This document shows, in pieces, positions 18,561-27,621 of a stretch of 64,000 nucleotides of DNA. The stretch's first letter is position 1. Every line of letters starts with the position of its first letter. The notes beneath the pieces are model-generated. The model was not told where the DNA came from, ran no database searches, and was given only the letters and a program-made list of their open reading frames with translations. The stretch is taken from positions 1 through 64,000 of the forward strand of contig NZ_JBCJKP010000002.1 of assembly GCF_039503195.1 (NCBI RefSeq). The letters are read 5' to 3'. A program made the position numbers and the translations under genes. This stretch comes from Streptomyces mirabilis (lineage in GTDB: Bacteria > Actinomycetota > Actinomycetes > Streptomycetales > Streptomycetaceae).

Positions 18561-20886
18561 ATGCCCACCGGTGACGTGCTCCTACTCCTCGATGAGAGTG
18601 GCCGGGTGATCGAGTGGGGGCGTCCGGCCGAGGAGCTGTTCGGTTGGTCCGCCGAAGAGGCCGTCGGCCAGTCCGTGACCGCACTCATGCGTGAGCTCGC
18701 CGCTGACGGCAAACATCGGGGAAAGCTTCTCGGATGCGGCCGCGGTGCTGGTCAAGCCGGTGTTGCGGGGTACTTCCGTGGTGTGGCAGATGCTCGCAGC
18801 GGGGGACACCATGTCGGGGCAGGACGTGGCGATCTTGAAGGCTGCGTTCACCCATTCCCCGGTGGAACTGCACGTCCTCGACAATCAGCTGCGCGTGGTC
18901 CACATGAGCACCGCCACCGGCGGGATGCCTGACACACCAGTGAGGCACCTGCTGGGCAAGCATTTCACCGAGGCGTGTGAACTCGCAGACTCCGAGGAAG
19001 AAACCGCTGTGGCGCAAAGGGTCCTGGAGAGCGGAGAACCGGTCGTGAACCGGATCGTCCATTGCATCAAGGCACCAGGCCGGCCCGCGCGTCGTATCCA
19101 GTCCGTGTCCTACTTCCGTGTGGAGGACTCTCACGGCAATGTGGTCGGGCTGGTGGCGTCCACGGTCGACGTCACCGAGCGGGAGAACGCACAGAACCGC
19201 CTGGCCCTCCTGGACACGGTCCGCACACAAGTGGGGCACCGGCTGAGCGTGATGGATGTCTGCTGGGAACTGGTGGAGGCGGTAGTGCCAGCCTTCGCCG
19301 GCATCGCCGACGTCGAGGTGATCGAAGACGTCGTCCGCGGAGAGGATCCTCCCCTGGTACCCGTCCACGGGGACGTTCCACTGCGCCGTGCAGCATTCCA
19401 AGGCCCAATCGCGGGTCACCCCGTCGGAGTCGTGCGACACCTGCCAACCGGCACCCCCTTCTCGGACGTCCTGTCCGACCTTCGGCCGCGCCTCGTGGCG
19501 ATCGAGGAGGACAGCTCGTGGCTGGCCGCCGACCCGGCCCGAGCCGACGTCATCAGGCGATCCGGTGCCCACTCCCTGATCGTGGCACCGCTGGCGTTGC
19601 GCGGTCATGCCCTGGGCGTGGTCAGCTTCTACCGCCACCAGCAGGAAGACCCCTTTGAAGAGGAGGATGTCGCGCTGGCGTCTGCCGTGTGTACGCACGC
19701 TGCGCTCTGCATCGACAACGCCCGTCAGTTCATGCGCGAGTGGATCATCGCGCGCACCGTCCAGCGCAGGCTCCTGCCCCACCAACCGGCCACACATGCC
19801 ACCGTGGAGATCTCCCCACTGCACCTTCCCGCTCCGGAGGGCGGCGGCGCGTGGTCCGACGCGATCGCACTGCCCGGTGCACGGACCGCGCTGATCGTCG
19901 GCGACGTGGCAGGGCAAGGCATCGCCGCAGCCATCACGATGGGACTCCTGCGGACGGCCGTCCATACGCTCGCCGCCCTGGATCTGCAGCCCGACGAGCT
20001 GCTGGCCCGCCTCAGCGACACCGCAGCCCGTCTCGTGACCGCGCGCGCAGCGCTTCCTCCCATGGATCCCCTCAATCGCGAGCCGCTCACCGCCGGCTGC
20101 ATCATCGCGATCTACGACCCGGTCGAGCTCACCTGCACCATCGCCCGCGCCGGCCTCCCCGAACCGGTCGCGGTCCTTCCCGACGGCACCTCGGCCACCT
20201 TGCCCGTTCCCCCAGGCCCCCAACTCGCCGAAGCGGGCAACGCCCCCTTCCCCGCGACCACCGTCAGCCTCCCCGAAGGAAGCACTCTGGCGATGGGCAC
20301 GTCCGCGATCGCGGACGCGGTCCTGGCGCCATCGGGTCCCCTGCGCCCGCTCCTGGACGGCGCCAGCACAAGGCGCCTGCCGGACCTGTGTGACGACATC
20401 GCGCACGCGCTCACAGCCGGCCACCCGACCGGCGAGAGCCAGATGCTGCTCGCCCGCACGAAGGCGCTGCCCCAAGACCGGGTACTGACCCTCGCTCTGC
20501 CTGCGGACCCCGAGGCCGCCCCGATCGCCCGCGCAGCGGCCCGCCGCCAACTGGAAGCCTGGGACATGGACGAGGAGACGGCGTTCACCACCGAGCTCAT
20601 CGTCAGCGAACTCGTCGGCAACGCTGTCCGCTACGGCGCTCCGCCCCTGCAACTTCGCCTCGTCCTCGAACGGATGCTCACCTGCGAGGTCAGCGACACC
20701 GCGGCCAGCGCTCCGCAGGTGAAACATGCCCGCACCATCGACGAGACAGGCCGAGGACTGTTCATCATCGCGAGCGTCGCGGAACAGTGGGGCACGCGCT
20801 ACCAAGCCCAGGGAAAGACCGTCTGGGCAGAGCAACCGCCAGGGGTGTCAGCGGAGCGCCGAAACGGTGCCGGGCGCCCTGCGTGA
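18561..20886 (+). CDS. PAS-GAF-PP2C-HATPase protein, phosphatase site degenerate, frameshifted
   Basis: One protein in two frames joined near 18720, where a G run seems one base too long. Order: PAS (GRVIEWGRPAEELFGWSAEE), second PAS (FTHSPVELHVLDNQLRVVHM), GAF (SLIVAPLALRGHALGVVSFY), a PP2C/SpoIIE domain and a C-terminal anti-sigma kinase domain (FTTELIVSELVGNAVRYGAP, ETGRGLFIIASVAEQWGTR). In the PP2C domain the usual GGDWxD is GGAWSD, TDGLVE is replaced around AMGTSAIADA, and the final DD is missing. The phosphatase therefore looks inactive while the kinase motifs look intact. A partner phosphatase follows at 20989. Confidence 0.75.
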
Positions 20887-20988
20887 GCGCGGCAGGGGCT
20901 GCCCGCCGCGCCATCTCAGCGAAAAGACCGCAATACGATGGATAAGGATCGTTTGGGCCATCGCTCGAGGATTGTCAGGGAGCGGCAG

Positions 20989-22953
20989 ATGGACACCTGG
21001 GACGAATTCCTTCGCTGGGCTACCCCATCGGCTCTTCTGACGCCAGACGGCACCGTCCACTCCCTCAACGCCCCGATGGCCGCCACGCTGGGCAGGCCGG
21101 CGCAGCAGTGCGTAGGTTATGACTTTCTCGACTTGCTGCCCGAAACCCAGCGAGCCTCGGCCGAGAGTCTGCTCATACACGGGGCCACGACGAAGACGGT
21201 CGCGATGCGTGTGCTGGAGTTCTCGGGTGCGGGCAGAGCGTCCGTGGTCAGCCTCATCGAGGCCCGGCCAGTGAAAGATCCCGCAAGTCGCGAGCGGCTG
21301 GTGTGGGTGCATTCGGTGGACGCGCGAAACGATCCGGGCGGCCTGCTGATCCCGTTCCGGCTGGCGGCCGCAGCCGCGGACCTCGGCCTGTGGATGTACG
21401 CACCCCGGATGCACCGGCTGGACTGGCTGGGTGGCGCACCCGCGCTGGCCTCGCTGTTCCCGCATGCCTCGACGCCCTTGGCCAGGGTGGTCCGGCGAGT
21501 TCACCCGGATGACCGGGTGGCCCTGAGACGGCTCGTGCGCTCGACCGCAGCCCAGTCCCCCTGGATCAGCCTGCGGTTCCGTACCGAGAACGATGGGTGG
21601 GACCACATCGCCTGCCAGATCCGTCGGATCCAGCTGGGCTATGGCGGCCCTGAACAGGTCTTCGGGGTGATCCGCGACGACACCCTGCTCGAGGAGGGCC
21701 GACAGAAAGCGCTGGCCACGCTGGCTGCCGAGCGGCAGCGTGCCGACGAGATCGCCGCCTTCTCCGCCGCCCTGATCACCGCCGCCACCGAGCAGGAACT
21801 GCAGCAGGTCGTCCTGACACGGGTCGCCGCGACCTTCGGCGGCACGGGCGCCATGCTTGCCCTCCTCGACAATGAAACGGGGCTCCTGCACGCCTCCTCC
21901 GATGCCAGGGTCGACCCGCAGCAGATCGACGCCATGGAAGGCCTGTCTCTGGCTGAACCGCAACCGCTGACCTGTGCGATCCGAACCGGCACGCCGCAGT
22001 TCATCCCCAACCGCGAGGAACTCATACGCGACTGGCCGCAGCCAGCCAGTATTCCGCGGCTTGGCTCCTTCATCGCCATATCGATCGCCCCCCTCAGCCC
22101 GGTCGGCGACCAGCCGCTCGGGGCCTGGGCGGTGATCTACGACAGCGAGCACCACTCGCCCCCGGACGAGCGTGCCCTCATGAGTACGCTGGCCGACCTG
22201 GCAGGCCAGGCACTCAGGCGCATCCGATTGCAGCAGGCCCGCGTCGAGCTGGCCGCGGCGCTCCAGCAGAGCATGCTGCCCACGCTGCCCGAGCATCTTC
22301 CGGGCCTGGAGGTCGCCGCCCGCTACCGGCCCAGCCGCGACGGGCTCGACATCGGCGGGGACTGGTACGACGCCTTCGTGATGCCCGGCGGGGCGGTGGC
22401 CCTGGAGATCGGCGACAGCCAAGGGCACGACGTGGATGCCGCTGCCTTCATGGGACAGGTACGCACCTCCATCCGCGCGATCGCCCCCCACGAACCGGCG
22501 CCGGCCACCGTGCTGACGCGCACCAACGAACTGCTTGTCACGATGAACGCGGCACGATTCGCCAGCTGCACCATGCTGTACATCGGCCCACGCGCAGGAC
22601 AGGTCATCGGCACCAGCGCAGGCCATGTGCCGTTGCTCTGCATACGCGAGGACGGCAGCAGCGACATCCGCGAGCTGCCGGGCGGTCCGGTGCTGGGAGT
22701 CCTGTCAGGCACCGACTACCTCGAGGAGACCTTCACGCTGGAGGAGGGCACCGCGTTGGTCATGGTCACCGACGGTGTGGTCGAAGGGCCGGGCCTGCCG
22801 CTGGACGCCGGCCTGGAGCGGGCCGGAACACTGGCCGCCCAAGCCCTCCACGACGGGCTGAACGCCGAGGCGATCGCTGACCGAATCCTCGACGCCGCGG
22901 TCGCGGTGGACCACCTCGACGACGTGGCCGTGCTGGTCATCAGGCGCATATGA
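20989..22953 (+). CDS. PAS-GAF-SpoIIE serine phosphatase
   Basis: A 654-residue sensor phosphatase. PAS-like domains fill residues 1-230, a GAF domain about 260-420 (RVAATFGGTGAMLALLDNET), and an intact PP2C domain the end: DIGGDWYDAFVMPGGAVALE, GDSQGHDVDAAAFMGQVR, VMVTDGVVEG and DDVAVLV, with all metal-binding aspartates. There is no kinase domain. I chose ATG 20989 over 20938 because GGGAG precedes it at proper spacing. It begins about 100 bp after the kinase-bearing neighbour. The family dephosphorylates anti-anti-sigma factors in partner switching. Confidence 0.85.
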   Translation: MDTWDEFLRWATPSALLTPDGTVHSLNAPMAATLGRPAQQCVGYDFLDLLPETQRASAESLLIHGATTKTVAMRVLEFSGAGRASVVSLIEARPVKDPASRERLVWVHSVDARNDPGGLLIPFRLAAAAADLGLWMYAPRMHRLDWLGGAPALASLFPHASTPLARVVRRVHPDDRVALRRLVRSTAAQSPWISLRFRTENDGWDHIACQIRRIQLGYGGPEQVFGVIRDDTLLEEGRQKALATLAAERQRADEIAAFSAALITAATEQELQQVVLTRVAATFGGTGAMLALLDNETGLLHASSDARVDPQQIDAMEGLSLAEPQPLTCAIRTGTPQFIPNREELIRDWPQPASIPRLGSFIAISIAPLSPVGDQPLGAWAVIYDSEHHSPPDERALMSTLADLAGQALRRIRLQQARVELAAALQQSMLPTLPEHLPGLEVAARYRPSRDGLDIGGDWYDAFVMPGGAVALEIGDSQGHDVDAAAFMGQVRTSIRAIAPHEPAPATVLTRTNELLVTMNAARFASCTMLYIGPRAGQVIGTSAGHVPLLCIREDGSSDIRELPGGPVLGVLSGTDYLEETFTLEEGTALVMVTDGVVEGPGLPLDAGLERAGTLAAQALHDGLNAEAIADRILDAAVAVDHLDDVAVLVIRRI

Positions 22954-23002
22954 CGACGCCCTTCGTGAACGCGCGGGTGTCTGCACGGGGCATGCATCCG
23001 TT

Positions 23003-23110
23003 ATGAGCCTGCGCGACATCGCTAAGCGGCTCGTCATCACCACGGGTGCGAAGAGGGGGCAACACCTCTCGCCCGCCACCGTCGGCCGAGACCACCGCGC
23101 GGTCTCAGGG
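23003..23110 (+). pseudogene. Serine recombinase internal fragment
   Basis: MSLRDIAKRLVITTGAKRGQ and HLSPATV match the helix-turn-helix part of actinomycete resolvase-type recombinases. Neither the catalytic domain nor the C-terminus is present. Confidence 0.55.
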
Positions 23111-23266
23111 CTTCGTCCGAAGAGGACTTGGCGCAGAGGCGTGCTCTGCCGGCTGACAGATCCGGGTGGCGCCGCTGGCGGTTTGGCGGCCACTGCCCTG
23201 TGCGCGATGTGTGAGGGCCTGGCCGCGGGCGAAGGCCGGCACCCACGACTGGACAGTGAGGACACG

Positions 23267-23430
23267 ATGCGGGACGCCTATCACGAGGAGCTGGTCGATC
23301 AGTGACGGCCTGGTGGAGATGGCGAACGTGGTCGGCTCGGCCATCGGCCTGGCCACGACCGCTCTCCTGGATGCCGATATGCAGCTTGCCGAGAGCGTGG
23401 TCTCCGCCGACGAGAACGGACCGGCCCTCC
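23267..23430 (+). pseudogene. phoU: phoU N-terminal fragment
   Basis: ATG 23267 begins MRDAYHEEL; in the next frame it continues SDGLVEMANVVGSAIGLATT and ALLDADMQLAESVVSADE. This is the N-terminus of PhoU, the phosphate-transport signalling protein. A frameshift at about 23295 and loss of the remaining three quarters make it a relic. Confidence 0.7.
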
Positions 23431-23477
23431 GTATACATGGGTGCTGGGAGTGTCCTGCATACCCAACGCCATCAACG

Positions 23478-23546
23478 CATCGGGGCGACCTCGAAGAACT
23501 CGTCCTGGGACGACAGCACTCGCATGCCCGCACGGACTACAAGCTG
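23478..23546 (-). pseudogene. NarL-type response regulator fragment
   Basis: About 22 codons read VVRAGMRVLSSQDEFFEVAP, closely matching the receiver N-terminus of the intact regulator at 48175-48849 (VVRAGMRMLLSQDESFEIVA). At DNA level around 44 bp differ by only a few bases, so this is a displaced piece of that gene or a close paralogue. Confidence 0.6.
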
Positions 23547-23548
23547 GT

Positions 23549-24022
23549 TCAGTTGCCGGTGACCGGGTATCGACTTGTAATCGCGACGCGGTTGAAGGCG
23601 TTCATCAACGTTGACAGCCAGGCCACCGCCGAGACCTGATCTGCGGAGAGCACGGCTGCTGCCGCGTTGTAGTCGTCGTCGCTCACGTGCCCCTCGGACA
23701 CGTGCGCGATGGCCTCTGTAAGGCGTAGGGCCGCGCGGTCGGTCTCGGAGAAGTAATCGGTTTCTTCCCACGCGGGCAACACTGCGATCCGGTCCGGGTT
23801 CTCGCCCTTCTTGAGCGCGTCGCGGGTGTGCATTTTGAGACAGAACGCGCAGCCGTTGATCTGGGACGTGCGGATCTTCAAAAGCTCGACCAGAAGCGGG
23901 TCAAGACCTGCCGCGGTGGTGGTGTCTTCCACTGCCGAGGACAGGGCGATAAGAGCCTTGTAATTGGCCGGGTGCTGCTTTCCGATGTTAACGCGCTGCT
24001 TCTCAGTCTCTGAATCAGTCAT
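23549..24022 (-). CDS. AhpD-like/carboxymuconolactone decarboxylase protein
   Basis: A 157-residue AhpD-fold protein with SQINGCAFCLKMHTRDALKK, i.e. the CxxC...H redox site. It is very similar to the product of 15754-16212 from end to end. ATG 24022 follows an AGGAGGAACC Shine-Dalgarno. I see no ECF41 promoter upstream, so unlike its paralogue it is probably not in that regulon. It sits beside the nitrilase region but with no visible operator. Confidence 0.88.
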   Translation of the reverse strand: MTDSETEKQRVNIGKQHPANYKALIALSSAVEDTTTAAGLDPLLVELLKIRTSQINGCAFCLKMHTRDALKKGENPDRIAVLPAWEETDYFSETDRAALRLTEAIAHVSEGHVSDDDYNAAAAVLSADQVSAVAWLSTLMNAFNRVAITSRYPVTGN

Positions 24023-24131
24023 GGGTTCCTCCTCTTCGCGTGGCCGGACGCACCCCGCAGGGGCATCCTCAGCCTCACCTAATCTGTGGCATTGTTACTA
24101 GCGGCGGGTGATACGCAATGGGAATTGCGAC

Positions 24132-24464
24132 TTAAACCTTCTCGCCGCGCTTTTGTTCCCGTCTGGCGCCGATCAGGTACCCGGTCCCATCCGGTGCGTG
24201 GGGCATCTTTCGGCCGGCCTCCGGAATCCGGTCAAAATGGAACTCCTCCACAAGACCAGCAGTCCTGGTAGTCGGCGAGCTTGAGGATGGCATCGGCGTC
24301 GTCGACCGGGGCCATATCCCTTCGGCTTTGATCCGACACTTGCCGCTCAGCCGTTCACCCGGGCACTTCCCAGGCGAGGTGGGAAAAACAAGAAGCGGAT
24401 TCGCGACGCCACGACGCATCAGGCGCATGGGCGACATGAGACCGCGCGCCGAACTTACGAGCAT
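24132..24464 (-). CDS. Hypothetical protein downstream of nitrilase
   Basis: A 110-residue frame with a strong start (AGGAGGAGTTG then ATG 24464), 56 bp after the nitrilase stop on the same strand, so it could be cotranscribed. MRLMRRGVANPLL near the N-terminus faintly recalls small deazaflavin-dependent nitroreductases, but the rest (TAGLVEEFHFDRIPEAGRKM) matches nothing I recognise. It may be a truncated or decayed gene. Confidence 0.4.
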   Translation of the reverse strand: MLVSSARGLMSPMRLMRRGVANPLLVFPTSPGKCPGERLSGKCRIKAEGIWPRSTTPMPSSSSPTTRTAGLVEEFHFDRIPEAGRKMPHAPDGTGYLIGARREQKRGEKV

Positions 24465-24520
24465 CAACTCCTCCTGTCCGGTTCGAGCCCCCGGGAGGGC
24501 CTCCAGGCTCGGCAAACAGC

Positions 24521-25510
24521 TCACTGGGCTTCGACGGGGCGGCCTTCTTCAGCCGCCCGGCCAGTCTGGACCGGCAGGAGAGTGCTGCGCTCACGGACGT
24601 GGGGCGCCGGCGTTCGTTCGATCTGCAGGCTGACCAGTTCCGGGCGGCTGTAGTGGCCGCGCGCATCCATCAGGCGCTTGCGCAGGTCGATCTGCGCGAA
24701 GTCCAGGTCGGCGATCACTTCGCCTTCGCCGGATGTGAGCGGCTCGCCGATGATGCGGCCCTCGGGATCGATAATGGCGGTGAAGAAGCCACCGGAGATC
24801 GCGCCAACGGGGCCGCCGGTGTCCTTGGCGATCTGCGCCTGCTGGTCGGCCTCGAGCCAGGCGGTGGCGTTGACCACGAAGCAGGCCGATTCCAGCGCAT
24901 GCTGGCGGATGTTGACCTCGATCTGGTCGGCGAACTGCTGGCCGCCGAAGGAACCGGGGTACATCGCGGCGTGGATCTGCTCGCCGTCGGCGATCAAGGC
25001 ATAGCGTGCTAGCGGCAGGTAGTGCTCCCAGCATGCGAGCTGTCCGATGCGGCCGACGGCGCTATCTACCGCGCGCAGGCCCGAACCGTCGCCCTGGCCC
25101 CAGATCATCCGCTCGTGATAGGTCGGCGTGATCTTGCGGCGGCGCTGGATCAGTGTGCCGTCCGCGTCGAACAGCAGCTGCGTGTTGTAGATGGTGCCGC
25201 CGTCACGCTCGTTGACGCCGATCGAGACGACCATGTGGGCTTCCCGGACGGCTTCGGCGATCGCCTCGGTCTCGGCGGACGGTACGGTCACCGCCTGATC
25301 GAGCAGGCGCAGGTGCCCCTCGGCCATGGTGTAGGGCGGCTGCACGAAGGAGAAGTAGGGGTAGTAGGGAACGATGGTCTCAGGGAAGACCGCGAACTGG
25401 ACACCCTGCTCACCCAGGTCGCGGATCTTTTTCACGACCTTCTCTACGGTGCCCGCGCGGCTGTAAAGCACGGGACTGATCTGGACTGCAGCGGCTTTTA
25501 CGACAGTCAT
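24521..25510 (-). CDS. Nitrilase (Nit1/Nit6803-like)
   Basis: A complete 329-residue carbon-nitrogen hydrolase. The triad is visible: Glu in VFPETIVPYYPYFSFV, Lys in RRRKITPTYHERMIWGQGDG and Cys in GQLACWEHYLPLARYAL. Family members convert nitriles to carboxylic acids plus ammonia; the sequence closely follows the Synechocystis Nit6803 type. ATG 25510 follows AAGGAGT. The partners of the conserved Nit1C cluster are absent. A 28-bp perfect operator palindrome lies about 150 bp upstream (25659-25686), placing it in the putative MarR regulon. Confidence 0.9.
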   Translation of the reverse strand: MTVVKAAAVQISPVLYSRAGTVEKVVKKIRDLGEQGVQFAVFPETIVPYYPYFSFVQPPYTMAEGHLRLLDQAVTVPSAETEAIAEAVREAHMVVSIGVNERDGGTIYNTQLLFDADGTLIQRRRKITPTYHERMIWGQGDGSGLRAVDSAVGRIGQLACWEHYLPLARYALIADGEQIHAAMYPGSFGGQQFADQIEVNIRQHALESACFVVNATAWLEADQQAQIAKDTGGPVGAISGGFFTAIIDPEGRIIGEPLTSGEGEVIADLDFAQIDLRKRLMDARGHYSRPELVSLQIERTPAPHVRERSTLLPVQTGRAAEEGRPVEAQ

Positions 25511-25658
25511 GGTGATACTCCTTGCAAATGTACGGTCGGTAAGACCTCGCGATGCTGCGCGAGCCCGGACGGGCACGCGATAAAAAGGCAGCCAAGGCGG
25601 TCCGGGAGGGATGGGGCCCGGCCGAGCGGACAACTTCAGCTCCGCTACGTGACTATCG

Positions 25659-25686
25659 ACCGATAGGAGCATATGCTCCTATCGGT
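25659..25686. promoter_or_regulatory. Operator a: 28-bp perfect palindrome
   Basis: Core GAGCATATGCTC with a perfect dyad extending to 14 bp per half (left half ACCGATAGGAGCAT), and five more pairs per side if one bulged base is allowed. It is the best copy of the seven. Located about 150 bp upstream of the nitrilase start. Confidence 0.8.
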
Positions 25687-26058
25687 TCGATGGCAAGGAG
25701 CAGATCCCCCCGAACCCTTTCGCGGCTCGGCGACGCCGAGTCGCCCGGACACCCGTCACGGCGTCCCGAAGGGGCGGCCGCGCCCGCTCCCCCTTTGGCG
25801 ACATGTCGCACCTGCGACGCCTGACGCCGGTGACCTACCGGCATCACCGCGACCGCCTCCAAATGGGCAACAGGGAAGGCGCGACGGGGTGCGCGTCGCA
25901 TCCGGCGTCCGCAGCGATGAGGACGCCCGGGCCGCGGATGGATCACCGTCCGACCGAAATGGGCCGGGGGGCGACTCGGCCATCGCGCGCCCGCGCCCCG
26001 GCGATGGAGCGGGGGTCACGGCGGGTGTCGCCCAAGACCCGCCCCTTGCCATTTCGAT

Positions 26059-26080
26059 AATAGGAGCATATGCTCCTATT
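26059..26080. promoter_or_regulatory. Operator b: 22-bp perfect palindrome
   Basis: Perfect dyad with halves AATAGGAGCAT/ATGCTCCTATT around the shared core. It lies about 290 bp upstream of the AOC-barrel gene start at 26372. Confidence 0.75.
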
Positions 26081-26371
26081 GCCGGTGAGCCGCGTCGAGA
26101 CGACATGGCCCCGACGCGGGCGGACCTCGTCGACACATGCAACAACCTGACACGCGCAAGGTCCGCACCAGCAAGAGCATGGCTCGGCATCCAGGGCGGT
26201 CACCACCTGATTAACCGTCACCCCCTTGGCAGGTGACATAGGTTGTGTGAGTGTCGAAATGCCGCCCCAACAGAGGTTGTTCACAAGTCGATCGGAGCAG
26301 GCGTCGGCCCCCGTGCATCCGGGCCGAGGTTCTGCCGCCACCGAATCGACACCACAGAAAGGAGCGGCAAG

Positions 26372-26887
26372 TTGCCGACCACATTGAAGATCAACAAGCT
26401 GCGTTACCTGAGTGCAGCCGCCGGCCTCGCCACTGTCGTCGCCGGTGGCGTCGCCATCGCCCCGCTGGCGTCGGCCGGCACGTCAACTTCCGCCAGTGCG
26501 CACGTCGTTGACCACCGCGCGAAAACTTTCGAGCTGGTCGGCAAACAGACCTCGCTCGAAGACCTCGATCTGGGCCGGGCAGGAATCAGCCCGGGTGACC
26601 AGCGCGTCATCCACGAAGACCTCTACCGCGACGGCGAGAAGGTCGGCGATCACAGCGTCGTCTGCACCTATACCCGCGTCAATCCGGCCGCGCTCCAGTG
26701 CCTGGGCACCTTCTCTCTGCCTGAGGGACAGTTCGCCGCGCAGGCGCTGCTCCACCTGCCCGCCCCGTCCTACGTCGACGTCGGCATCACCGGCGGATCA
26801 GGCGACTACCGCAACGCCCGGGGCTTTGTTCGCACCGTTCCTGCCGGTGACACCGAGAGGCACTTCACCGTCCACCTGAAGCGCTGA
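26372..26887 (+). CDS. Secreted AOC-barrel-like protein
   Basis: A 171-residue protein from TTG 26372, preceded by AAAGGAG; no ATG fits as well. An N-terminal signal peptide (LSAAAGLATVVAGGVAIAPL, cleavage near ASA) is followed by a beta-barrel of the allene oxide cyclase/dirigent-like type: DHSVVCTYTRVNPAALQCLG, FSLPEGQFAAQALLHL and ITGGSGDYRNARGFVRTVPA. Such secreted bacterial members have no firmly known reaction. A paralogue is at 44472-44981. Operator b lies upstream and the VOC gene 97 bp downstream. Confidence 0.72.
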   Translation: MPTTLKINKLRYLSAAAGLATVVAGGVAIAPLASAGTSTSASAHVVDHRAKTFELVGKQTSLEDLDLGRAGISPGDQRVIHEDLYRDGEKVGDHSVVCTYTRVNPAALQCLGTFSLPEGQFAAQALLHLPAPSYVDVGITGGSGDYRNARGFVRTVPAGDTERHFTVHLKR

Positions 26888-26984
26888 CGGTTGGCTGTCA
26901 TACGCCCACGCCGCCACAGCCCGCCCATCTGACACCTATGCAGGTCGGGTGGTCGCACTCGACCTTAGAGAGAAAGACCCCTAC

Positions 26985-27458
26985 ATGTACATGAAGCTCG
27001 AAGTCACCGTGCTGCCTGTCTCCGACGTCGATCGGGCCAAGGCCTTCTACGAGCAGGTGGGATTCCGTCTGGACATCGACATGGCCGCCAGCGAGAACTG
27101 GCGCGCGGTGCACTTCACGCCGCCCGGTTCCGAGTGCTCGATCATGTTCGGCACGGGGATCACCTCCGCCGCACCCGGCTCGGCCCAGGGCCTGTATCTC
27201 GCCGTCTCCGACATCGAGGAGGCCCGCGCGGAACTCGTCGGTCGCGGCATCGAGGTGGGCGAAGTCTTCCACGACGCCGCAGGACTGCTCTACCACGGCC
27301 ATGAGGCCGGAGAGGTCACCCACCGGGTCGAGGGACAGGGGCGGCTTGCCGGCCTGCACCCCGGCCGCGCCTCCTACGGCTCCTTCGCCACCTTCAGCGA
27401 CCCGGACGGCAACGGCTGGGTGCTCCAGGAGATCACGCAGAGGTTCCCCGGCCGCTGA
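26985..27458 (+). CDS. VOC family protein (glyoxalase/dioxygenase fold)
   Basis: A 157-residue protein with two betaalphabetabetabeta repeats: MKLEVTVLPVSDVDRAKAFY then EQVGFRLDID in the first, and YGSFATFSDPDGNGWVLQEI in the second. VOC proteins use a metal for glyoxalase, dioxygenase or resistance activities; the exact reaction is not readable here. It follows the AOC-barrel gene by 97 bp on the same strand and is probably expressed from operator b or its own promoter. Confidence 0.85.
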   Translation: MYMKLEVTVLPVSDVDRAKAFYEQVGFRLDIDMAASENWRAVHFTPPGSECSIMFGTGITSAAPGSAQGLYLAVSDIEEARAELVGRGIEVGEVFHDAAGLLYHGHEAGEVTHRVEGQGRLAGLHPGRASYGSFATFSDPDGNGWVLQEITQRFPGR

Positions 27459-27548
27459 CATCTCACCAGCCACCCGGGAATGACGGGCGACGCCCCCCTG
27501 AACACAGCCCCGGCACCATCAGTCGGATCCCGAAGCCGACCCAAATAC

Positions 27549-27560
27549 GAGCATATGCTC
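27549..27560. promoter_or_regulatory. Operator c: GAGCATATGCTC
   Basis: Perfect 12-bp core with less perfect flanks (AAATAC on the left, CTTAGT on the right). It is 62 bp upstream of the alpha/beta hydrolase start. TATGCT inside the core could serve as a -10 element, so binding here would block transcription. Confidence 0.7.
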
Positions 27561-27621
27561 CTTAGTCTCGAGATCCTGACTTCGCCCTGGCGCTCGAGCA
27601 ACGTTCGAAGGGAAAATTTTC

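Larger units (their letters stand above)
25511..26371. other. Regulatory interval between nitrilase and AOC-barrel gene
   Basis: No conserved gene is recognised in 860 bp. It holds operators a and b. After each operator, facing each other (plus strand at 25690, minus strand at about 26050), comes ATGGCAAGG opening a short frame. These mirrored frames diverge quickly and look non-coding, but the symmetry suggests a duplicated promoter unit. Confidence 0.45.

Noticed and set aside
18685..20835. A 716-codon open frame on the minus strand opposite the first PAS/kinase protein
   Set aside because: It mirrors a real gene in GC-rich DNA, has no recognisable domain and no ribosome site.
20848..22626. 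A 592-codon minus-strand frame opposite the second SpoIIE-type protein
   Set aside because: Shadow of the phosphatase gene, with no family similarity.
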